This document shows, one piece after another, positions 43,301-54,751 of a stretch of 64,000 nucleotides of DNA. The notes under the pieces were generated by a model. It made no database searches, was not told the DNA's origin, and worked only from the letters and a program-made list of their open reading frames with translations. The position numbers were made by a program, and so were the translations under genes. Numbering within the stretch: the stretch's first letter is position 1; each line of letters starts with the position of its first letter. This DNA is from Micropterix aruncella (lineage: Eukaryota; Arthropoda; Insecta; Lepidoptera; Micropterigidae): positions 7,243,910 through 7,307,909 of the forward strand of contig OX155973.1 of NCBI GenBank assembly GCA_944548615.1, read 5' to 3'.

Positions 43301-46300
43301 AATAATAAATACAAATGGAGCTGCCGTAGAGTTTACCGACCAAGTTGCGACCTTCGTAATACTACTCAAATTGTTACACTTCTGGGAAGGTGAACGGTGG
43401 ACTCCGGACTAATGACCGGCTGTGGTAGGTTTAGGGCAGCTGTCTCGCCACATGTGAGTGTAGACCTTACAACCCACATTTTAAAGCCAGATTTGAGATG
43501 CGGAAATTGCGGTTTTAGATTTTTTTTCTAGGAAGGAGTTGATTATTTTCCTGGAGAGATTAAGATCTTTAAAGAGGTGAAACAGATATTTAGCTGGCAG
43601 GCCTCGAACACCAACTTCCACTGCGTGAAGGTGAACAGTGAGGCCATTCCTGGTGATGGCATTTGCGATATCATGGTATTTATTTAATTTGTACTCGTGG
43701 TCTTTCGGGATGTTTGATTCCTATGGAACAGTTAATTCTGCAATAAGGGACATTTTCCGAGATAGGGAGTAAAGAGTTATATCTGGACAGAGGGCTGTGC
43801 ATCTGAGACTCGCAGAGAAGTGATACTGCTTGGAGACCAAATCGACTTACAGAATCCAATCTAAAGCTTTCTCGATTTTTGAGAAAGGTTTTGTAGCATA
43901 ATGTTTTTACCTTTAGAGCCCAAACTGTATTAGATTAATGGAAGGTTCTGTCAGACCCTTGTTGGCACGAGCCACTGAGAGACTAATTACCTCGCAAATA
44001 TTGTCGTTCAGTCATTTTGGAATTGAAGACCAATAGCAAGAGCCTTACTGTTGCTGTCGTAATCTACTAGCAAGAGAGAATTCAAGTCTACAACGCTCAT
44101 GGTTGTACTGCTATACCCCAGACCAGTGCATTCTGGCTGATTCCAGTGTGTAACTTTTTGTGGAAGTCTAAGCGGGCTTGTAGAGCATTTGATTCACTGT
44201 GGCCTTTATTATGTGCTTCGATATTGCCGAATCCTTGGAATTGGACAGAATCGAAGTCTTGATTATTCTGGAGTTGGCATAGAGCAGAGAGCACATTTTC
44301 GTGTCTCGGAGCTTAAGGTTGTACATGTGTTTGTTCAGGTCACAATGCCCCGTGAGCAATGCCAATGACCAGTATGCGTAGATTGTTCCTATTTAGCGAT
44401 AAGGCCTCAGGGGCAGTCTTACGGTCGTAAGCCTTAATTAGCGCTTTAGAATAATTCAACCCTGGCGTGTTGTTCCAGGGGTTAACGGATTGTTCTAAAC
44501 ATATTTTTTGTGCATTACGTTTGCAAGACTTTTTGGTACGCCACAGCAATATCAAGTTCGTCGGCTTGTTCATTTCCCTCGATTCCTGCATGGCTGGGAA
44601 CCCATCCTAGAATTACTCTGTTCTTTTAGCCCAGGGAATTCAATAGTGAGCAGTTTTGCACCAGCTTTGAATTAATGGTATTCGAGGCTTGTGCCATAAG
44701 AGCTGCCTTGATATCCGAGTGGATATAGATACGGTGGTTGGCGTAGTTCTTATGGAGGTTGATATCCGCACATTCAATAATGGTTTTTGGCTTAACATTA
44801 GTTACACCCGTGAGAAAGAGAGTTAATGCCATCATCGTCTCAAAAAATAGCCGAGGTGCGAAGAGTCAAGGCGGGCGAGGAGACGACACGAGGCTAAGCG
44901 GCTCCCAACCACTTGGCCTGGCATGCGACAGCGTGACAGGATTGGTTGGCTACCTTGAACGCAACTAGCCTGCCGCGAACATTAGAAGAAAATGACGGCT
45001 GCCTCTGCGAGACGTTTATTAAAAGTAGTCATCACGGCAACAGGTCTTCAGTTTCGATTCATTTTGCCTCAATGCGTCATCTGTCATCGTCTAGCCCGTT
45101 TTAGTTAACAGCTCTAGCTGTCATCGCCCGGCCCTAGCGTCGTCTCCTGCTCATGCTAATGGCACTTATGTCATTGACTAAATAAACTTTCATTTTTAAG
45201 TGACTGCACAGAGAAAGAGTAGGAAAGGCTACAGAATATAGAGTATAATTGGGGAGGACTTTGAAGAATAAGAGATATTGCTAAATAAGAAATAAAGAGA
45301 AAGTTACCTGATCTCCCCACTTCCAATCCTTGCCGCGAACAATCCTCGTACCCATCTTCATCATTGTCGCTAACTCGGGACCGCTCAAGGAAGCACCGCG
45401 AGCTCTCGAACCTAGACGTTCATCCTCGAAGATGGAAAGGTTATCAGCTGAGAATATAAAACCACAATAAGGTTATGGACTATCTCACAATCTTCTATAT
45501 AATCGAGTGGAGAAATATTGATAAAAAACCAGCCAAAATGACTTTAGGATTTTTTAAATAACATATCCCTGCATTAATTTCTAATTCAAAATGTTGATGA
45601 AACCTTTAGAAAAGTTAAAAAACTTTTAAATTTTATTAGTTTTTCAGCAAAATGCGACAAAAATTTTCTGCAAAAAAAATAAATCGGAAAAAATTACGTT
45701 TGCTGAATATTGATAAAAAATATGTACACTGAAAGGGTTTCAATGAATTTAAAACTATTTTAGAGATTTTGACATCAAATAGGTTACGTTTGTCAACAAA
45801 TGTTTTAAATCAGCAAGAACATGGTTACAGCAAAAGCAGTTTTGTACTTTTTCAATGATTTTCATAGCGTAATTCTCATAGTATTTAGAAATTTAACAAA
45901 ATGACTTAAATCAGAATGTATACCGCATTCTCTGCATCACCCCGTTTTATTCACGTAAATACAATGGTAGTAAAGGCCTCATTTATAAGGAACGAAAATC
46001 GATTCTTAGGATAAGATGACATAGAAACACTCTCGGGAAAAACTTTGTCCTATGCAGATAGATATATTGGTAAATTTTACAAACATTTACAAATCCTAAT
46101 ATTTTATAAGCACTAAAACTATTCGTTGTACTTATTCACAAAACTACTGACATGGGCAAGTACGATCCAATTGCAGCTAGTAAATGCATCACCCGGTGGG
46201 GGGGACATGTTTGGATTTTTTAAATTTTTATTTGTTGAGTGGGGCTTTTCTAAGGTCTTTATGAACCTTGTAACACTGCGACCTTTGCTGTGTTCGCTTT

Positions 46301-49300
46301 GGAATGATTCAACCCTGGCATGTTGTTCCAGTGGTTGACGGATTGTTCTAAACATATTTGTTTGAACATTAGGTTTGCAAGGACCTGTTTGTATGGTCGA
46401 TAAATTAATGGTCTTAAACCATCGGTGGCCTTAAACCATAGCCAATTTCAAGATACTAAATAATATACTGAATAATATACTTACAATCGAACTACTTCAT
46501 TTAATATATGTATGAATATGGATATGTATAAACGGGGTTTATCCTGTATTAAATAAAATATTTTTGGGATACAATTTTGGAGCAATCGGCCCCATAATAA
46601 CGTCATCATAATAAACCTTTATATTTGGCGGCGTCGGCAACGGACAGCTGGGGCATTCCAGCCACTGTGAACGATCCGGAGCTGGAATCGGCCCCGCCTG
46701 CAAGGGTCAGAAGTGTGAGCAGCGAGCTGAGAAGACCTCCATTGATCACGGTGCTCAGCTCGGTCGAGTCGCAGTTTTGGGCCAGCATTGCCATGAGCGC
46801 CAGCAGAAATCTACAAACAAATTAAATAAGGCACTGAGCAGGCAAAGAGCTAAGTTTGAGGCCCATTTACTTGCTCAAATATTCCAAACTGAAAGAGTGA
46901 AAATTTCCTAAATATTAGTCATATTGCCAACTATGGCATGCCATACAATGTATTTTTTCCTGTTACAAAAGCGTTAGGCCTAATTTTTTAAAGGCAAAGA
47001 TTAAAATAATCAAATGTCTTTGAGATGATAGTGCTATAGAGAGATGTTAAGTGTTAGCTTTCTTTCATATTTTAGGAGGAGGCAGAGCAAAACCGTCCAT
47101 AATTCGTTTTAGATAGCTTATTCATTAAATGCTTATTTATCACTTTTTTTAATAAGATTTTAATGAATGGGGATCTTTACTGATATTTCCTTCCGCCAGA
47201 GAATGCAGCGGCGATAGGTTTAGGGGGATCTGAAGTTTTCGACGCATCGCTCTAGGCCTATTATCACTCGCTTGTGGAGTGTGTTGTTAACTTCACACCT
47301 CCTTGGGCCAATCACCGATAGCGCGCCACCTACAAAAAGTTTTGGGCACACATCGTTTTATCTAATTAGTAGTGCAGCTAAAGGCAACCATAATGTCAGT
47401 GGGCCTGAAAAATACGAATTATGAAGATCGCTTGGAATTACTTGGACTGACTACTTTCAAAGAAAGAAGACAAAGAGGGGACCTGATTGAGAAGTATACA
47501 ATTCTTATAAATTATATTGCTGCAGAGAATATGCAGAGAATATTATACAAATTCAACGACAATACAAATCTTCAAGGTCACAGCAAAAAATACAACCAAG
47601 CAAATTTTAAATCTAATCCTCTCAAAAACGTTCTGCAAAATAGATTGGGGGATATGTGGAATAACCTATAATTTCCAGTGATTACTGCAAGCTCTGTCAA
47701 TCAGTTTTAAAAGACCTAATTTGTACCAAAAATTTGGTAATATTATGACTAGATTCACAAGATCTATTCTGGACGAATCAGCAAAGCTGCCTATCCATAA
47801 TAAATAACAAATAAATAATAACATTAATATAGTTATGTTGTACTTTGACTAGACTTAATCTACTCCCACAACTTAGTACATATGCCAAAAGTAGAAAAGA
47901 ATATATACCGGGCTCTGGAGGGTTTCTCGGCGAGTCCAGGGTAGACGGTTCCGCACCGACTGATGCGCTTGGATCGGTCTCCGTCGCGCCTCGCGTAGGC
48001 GCCTTCCGACTCCGCCTCGGCCGCAATCTCGGCCACTCGCGCCCTGAATTCCTCGAGGACGAGGCCGATGAGGGCCATTCTGTCCTCCAGCATGGCTCGC
48101 TTGATATCCAGGGGCACAGCCTGCACCCCTTGAAGGGGATGGACCGGCGGCGGCAGAAGATGCAGCTGAACAAGAAACAATATTGCAAGAGAGCTAAAAT
48201 CAGTGCTGCCGAACATTTAGGGTGATTGGAGGGTCGATAGAAAGTCTGAAGGAGGTGTGATCCGATCAAAATGTATTTATCTATACACAAAATGCTATCA
48301 TTTACGATAAATTTTAATTTTTCACCCATTTCAAAAAGCCAATTGGCCTTTTGAGGTGGTTGACAGATCCCTAAGTAGCCATTTTCGCTGGCCACCATAT
48401 ACACTACGCGACACTTGATTACTCTCACTTGATGTTTTTCCATAAAACCTAAAATAATGCACCTAAATATTTGTGTTTTTTCCCTCAAGTTGCTTTTTAT
48501 CTATCTAGCTTTCCAATGACCATTGAACATCATGGCATGTATTGCGATGTGAGAAATCCGCATTTCGATTTTTTGCTTATTTAAACTGTGACACTCGATA
48601 ACTCTCATCGCTTTGTTTTTGACGTCAAAGGCAAAAGGTGCTTGCGACTAAATTTTTTTGTGCGTAGCGATAAAAATGGGTCGAGAAAAAACACTAACCA
48701 AGGAAGAAATTGAAAAGATTCTTGCGCTCAAACAAGAAAATTATTCTAATCGTGTGATTTCCGAAAAAAATGGCCGCAGTTCTTAGACCGTCAATAATTA
48801 CCTCAGCGATCCAGAAATTTAAGGAATTAATCAAAAAAGTCGCACAGTAAGGGCGACAACAAAACGGCAACACAGGTCTATTTTGCGCAAAGCTTCGAAT
48901 TCGATGTTTTCGGCAAAAAAATAAAGCAGAAAGATGAGGTCTCAGCCTGCGTACGCACTGTTTAAAAAATAGAAAAGAGGATAGAAAAAAGGATAAAAAA
49001 GTGTCCACATCTTCGACGACAAACACTCAAGAAAAAGCCAGGTTTGCTCCAGCAAAATAGAAGTGCTCGATTGGTATATTGCAGTCGACATCTGCATTGG
49101 AAAGAAGAATAGTTCCAGGTTATTTATTCTGACAAAAAGTGTCATTTAGATGGAAACCAATGTCTTTAGACAATAGTTTCATGATTTGGGGAAATTGAAG
49201 ATATTTTTGTCCCGTCGTCACACCAGTGTTAGTTCCATCATAGTGTAGGCAGACATTTCTTTTCATGGTGCTATTGATTTGGTAGTCCTGGAGGGCCAAC

Positions 49301-52300
49301 AAAACTTGCAACGCTACATCAAACTTTTGGAAGTGCAAAAAATAAACTTTAACAAAATGTTTGAAGGCCAATGATGGATTTTGTAACACCAATTTACATA
49401 GCTGCACGGGTGAAACAATGTTTTGAAGCCAGTAACATGAAAGTCTTTCGATTGGCAATCATTATCTCCGGATTTAAATATTATTAAAAACCTTCAGGGA
49501 TGGTTATAAAGAAAAAAATATTCATATGGAAGGCAATACGAAGGCCAAAATGATCTTATGGCAGCTATTTATGATGCTTTTAACCCCTCAAGACAGTAAA
49601 GTCCCAAATCGGGTACGATGTATTGTAGTCAATGCTCAGTAACGTCCCAAAATGGGTACGAGCGCAGCGCGACAAACCGCGCTCTCAACGATATGTATGA
49701 GAAAGACGGATAAACTCTGTATTTTATGATTATTCAGTAGTGCTTCTCGCAGTCTAGAATCCCTAATATAATTGTTTGTATTCTGGGGGCACTTAGTCGA
49801 GTGCTGCCATTGCTCGGATCTGTGCTTCTCTTCGGATATTATGTAGCTTCTCTTCGGATATATGTATGAAAATAAATAAAACGAACTAATAGATTTGGTA
49901 AAGCATGTAATAACGTACACAAATGTGTTAACAATTTCTAGATAGGGTTTCGTATTTTGAGATAAAACGTCGATATCGCTGAATAAGTGAGTTTTTTTCA
50001 GTTCTCCAAGTTTCTAATAATTATTCATAATTATCTAATTGTTTTACAAAACGAGGTTTTATATTTCCAATTTCAATGCGATCATTCTAAAATTCGTCTT
50101 TTCATGATCTATTAAGTAGTGTAGTTTCTTTCTTATGATCGTTTTTCTAAAGTGCTATATTTTTGACCTCCAACTCTCAGAAATGACAGGACTGCCAAGA
50201 TTTACTGCCACTAAAAATAAAAAACCACGGCAACCAGGGGTAGGGCGACTACCTGCTCTATTAGGACAGGACCATTTTATTATTTTTGTCCATTGTACTC
50301 GCACATGTTCCACCATAATGCAGCTACTATACACCAAAGCGCATGAAATACAGGATGTTTTAAGTGTATTTGATCAATAATTACTGTACTTATTTTTTTG
50401 CCTTGAAATTTTGTAAAGTACATTTTAGTACATTTATTATTTTAATAAAAACAATTGCACATTTTTTCTATCATTTACAAATCTCTGTAATTGTTTCCAT
50501 TTGAATTAATACACACTAAACGACTGAATTCACTTGCCATTATGGCCATAGAATACGACGTATAGGAAAAGATGAATTTCCAATATGTCCTGAAAGAGTT
50601 TACCACAAAACAGTAAAAATTTAAAGTTTTATCAGTTTATACAGTTTTATAAAAGTTTAATGTTTGTTTAATATTACAATATATTGTTTATCAATGTTTC
50701 TTTTGCTGAATAAATTTTCTTTATCAAGATTTTGTTGTTCAAAACGTATTACGGTATAATTTTCAAAGTGCAAAGGGGGCCCTGAGATTTCCATGGCCTG
50801 TACACCTCTACATGGGTTAATCCGGCACTGGTTATAAGTTACAGTTCTGACAAGCAATCACTTTTTAAAACCTTTTATTTACCTTGCAATGTTTGTCAGT
50901 ATGTTTGTTTAGATCAAATCTTGCAATCAGAATTAGAACCCCTTCCTCTTATCCTATGAAGTTGAAATTTTACATGTTGGTTCAGTTCCGATGACAATGC
51001 ATTTTTATGGTGAGTTTGACCTGATTCTGCACTTAGGATTGGATCCCGGCGAGGGGACTCCTCAACAGTTAACAGCACAGACACGAAATTTTGTATACGC
51101 ACTCAATTATGATAGCCCGTTACAAGTTTTATCATGACATGGCTGCTGAGCCCGTGATTGGCTCCCGACGAGGGGACTCCTCAACGGTCAACAGCACAGT
51201 CACGATATTTTGTATACGCATTCAATGATAGCTTGTTCTAAGTTTCCCCATGACATGGCTGCTGCGTCCAGGGTTGGCTCCCAACGAGGGGACTCCTTAA
51301 CGGTCAATAGGAAAAACATGAAATTCTGTATAGCATTTAATTGTGATAGCCCGTTCTAAGTTCCACTATAACATGGCTGCTGCACCCAGGGTTGGCTCGA
51401 GACAGCATTTTAGTAAAAGATTGTTTTTAAAACTGTGTTTTTACTGTTAACTTATTGAAGAGATAAACTTTTTTGTAAGTGCAAGTTGTAATACAGATTC
51501 AGATAAAACAGATACACAGGTAATTTTCAGAAGAAAACAAATACTTATGGCTTATTTTTACCGTTATTTTTATATTATTTAGGTTAGTTGACTGAACAAT
51601 AATGCTGTATTTTCATCTGAACTTCGACAAGAAAACACATGATTCGGTTTACTTAATAATAGATAATATGCACAGTCTGATCGAGAGATGTAGTTTCAGA
51701 GTAGAAGAAACAAACCTGTTCTGGCGGAGGAGTAAGAGATGGTGCGGCGCCTAGGACTCCGGTTATGAGAGAGTAACGAAGCGGCTCTGACCGATGCTGC
51801 ATGGCGATGTATAGGTCGCCGATTGTCCGGTATCCGCGTCGCCGTATCTCAGCTCGTTGAACCTATAACATATAAAATTACTTGCTTGCTTGTTGCTTGC
51901 ATGCTTAAAATTACTCCGACTTGCCGATCTCGTTCATGTGATCTCTGAAAGGTGTGCCTTGCTAGCAGTGCCGGATTAACCTATGTAGAGGCCCTTAGAC
52001 CGTCAAAATCTCGGGGCCTCCTTTAGGCTGTCAAACATCCAGATGACGATGTAATTTAGAATAGACAAGTACATTAACAAAACAGGATTGCACCGGCATA
52101 GTGGGCCTATCTTTGGGTTATTATAAAAAAGTAGGATATTTAAGATTTCTTAACCGGCTTTCGCATGCAAAAAACTGTGCCGCAACTTTTTGATTAATTT
52201 TGTAAATAAATACTAAGAATATATTTTTTCATGAATTCCCGTTTGTTACCTATTATTTAATCTTGTAAATTATGTATTTTATATATTTATATAATTCATA

Positions 52301-54716
52301 TGGGGGCCGGACGAAACGGTTACGTCTTATGTCAAACGATGCAAAATGCCTATAGGAATTATTGGCATCCGACCAGTTAATAACAATTTGTTACCAATAT
52401 GCCACATTTTTATTTACACAATAGACCCATTTATTATCCTAGTTTGTATTAAGAATCAAAGGTTTTTTTTTTCTTTGGAAGATGCTTTTTGCGTTTAGGC
52501 GATAATCAGTTCGTATAGGCAGTGTTGCCAAGTGCTGAGCTTGAATAGTCGCCGACTTCAGCAGAAAAGATAGCCTAAAGCAGCCGTTGTGCAAAAAAAA
52601 AGTTTTTTTTGCCAATGAAAAGGGTTGCAGGCCATAGGTTTAAATAAAAGAATTGAAATCATTTTAGGCCGTTACAGATATTAAAAAATAGATACAGATT
52701 AGTACATAAAAAAACAAACATTGAATAAAATAAGACTGTATGATAAAATAGAACAAAATTACCTAGATACATACCTACCAAGATTACCCTTTTGTATAAA
52801 GCTACTATATTTGTGAACATGATACCTTGAACCATACATAAATGTACAATGTACTATGACCTATCATAACTACATTATGACCTATCATAACTACATTATG
52901 ACCTATCATAACTACATTATGACCTATCATAACTACATTATGGAAAAAAACTAATTTTCAAACTACTTTAAACTTTTACGGAAAGTTTGCAAATATCAAT
53001 TACATACTTACATTAACATTGCAAAAAACAATTACTTAATATTAAACTAAACCATACCAAGTTTGGGTTAACAAGGGGCAATTATTTATTTTAAAAACAT
53101 TACAAGTTACCCATATATGTTCGGCACCATTATTAAATAAAATCGTTGTCACCGTACAAATTGAAATCGAACAACTGGTGTGGCCTAAATCGGCGACAGG
53201 CAATTTTTAGTATTTTTTGGTCGCCGATAACCCATTCGAGATAGCTTAGTTGGCAACACTGCGTATAGGTAGGGTGGTTAAACATTTCTGACAACGCTTA
53301 TGTCGCGTAGCAAAGAAGCACCTTAAACAAAATAAGATCGCACAGACTGGTAGTGGCCAACTGTCAATAATTGATAACGATTATACTATTAGGCTATTAG
53401 ACGGTTCAAAAAGTTTACTAATATTTCTTCCTCAGAATTTCAATTCAATATTTTTTTTCTATCCTTTGGGAGCCCCACTTGACGCGGGGCCCCTAAAGGT
53501 GTGGGGCCCATGGGCCGGTGCCTACTTGGCCTATTAGATAATCCGGCACTGGCTGCTAGGTCTTCTAATCAACCATGTAGTCATGTAAGTCCACACCGGC
53601 TTGCGGCGATAGCGAGTCCTATGAGTCAGTACATGCTTCTAAACTCGGCATTTAGTTGTGTTGTTTGTTTGAAATGTTCTTTCCAGTAGAGACGACTATT
53701 CAAATGCATGCCCACATATTTGATGCAGCTGTTGTGGGGTCTGATCTCTTCCCCCAGTTTCACCACTAGACACATTACTATGTAGAGCAATACAAATTAT
53801 TTGTTCTCGGACCAGTAGCGAAAAAAAAAATACACTGAAATATCTTTATCACTACAAACGCCGTCAAACTAGGCCTAGGCCTGTACTGAGGCAGGCACAC
53901 TAGAAAATTGTTTTACCTGTGCACTCGTTGGTCATAATTTAAAGATATCACTAAGGTGCTTACAAATATTCTAAATAATCTGTTGTGTCACACCAAGATT
54001 TTCTCGGCAAGTAGACAACCTCCTGCGCCAACTCAACCTACCCCGGTGTGCCGATTTGTAGCATATTTGTAGTATTTTCCGTAGTATTAAAATAGTATTT
54101 TTTCAAAAATTATGCAGTATTTTCATTAATATGGCGGACTTAACCCGTTAAGTGTGAGTCAACCAAATCTGGTCGCGAAACAATTATCCGTTGAGTACGA
54201 GTCGACCAAATCTGGTCGCGCGTTTTTTTCACTTCTTTGACGTTCTCATATTTATTCATAATTATCTAATTGTTTTACAAAATGATATTTCAATATTCTA
54301 TATTCGAAATTTCAATGCAATCATTGTGCAGTTGTTCTTTTTATGATTGGTGTAGTAGTTTCGTAGTTATAGTACTTTAAGGTCGATGTCGCCGAAAATC
54401 CTGCAAAAGAGACAGATGCATCCATGAAAATACCCATTTACTCCAAGGGTTAAAATTATATTTGTGTCGCTTGTATATGAGATATTCCGACCAAAATTTC
54501 TCAATGCGATTTCGGTCCAACAAGGCATCTGTGTACCGAATTTTAAGTCTTTAGGTCCAATATTTCAAGGTTGAAGTATGACCAGCGCCCTCTGGTGGAC
54601 CGATTTCAAGTACAATCTTTTCAACTCTTGCCATGGCCAAATGATGCGTGCATGCCGAATTTCAGCTCAATCGAAAGAAGCGTTTAGGCGCTATTGTGAA
54701 GAGATACTTAAACACT

Positions 54717-54751
<35 letters not shown>

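Larger units (their letters stand above)
51966..53551. mobile_element. Non-autonomous hAT element, outer
   Basis: TIRs CAGTGCCGGATTAACCTA and TAGATAATCCGGCACTG; flanks CTTGCTAG / GCTGCTAG (6 of 8 matching). About 1.59 kb including a nested hAT. No transposase ORF. Confidence 0.85.

Noticed and set aside
41856..45308. HECTD1 or MIB as the identity of the host gene because of the MIB/HERC2 domain
   Set aside because: The CPH domain and UBA-like block further downstream in the same order fit only HERC2.
47778..48488. 236-codon minus-strand frame over exon 5, and a 126-codon plus-strand frame
   Set aside because: GC-rich exon 5 is open in several frames; only the frame used fits the splice phases of exons 4 and 6.
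49120..49458. 112-codon minus-strand frame
   Set aside because: Antisense of a decayed Tc1 transposase; the plus strand has the recognisable motifs.
52855..52941. CRISPR-like regular repeats
   Set aside because: Head-to-tail identical units with no spacers, inside a eukaryotic hAT element.
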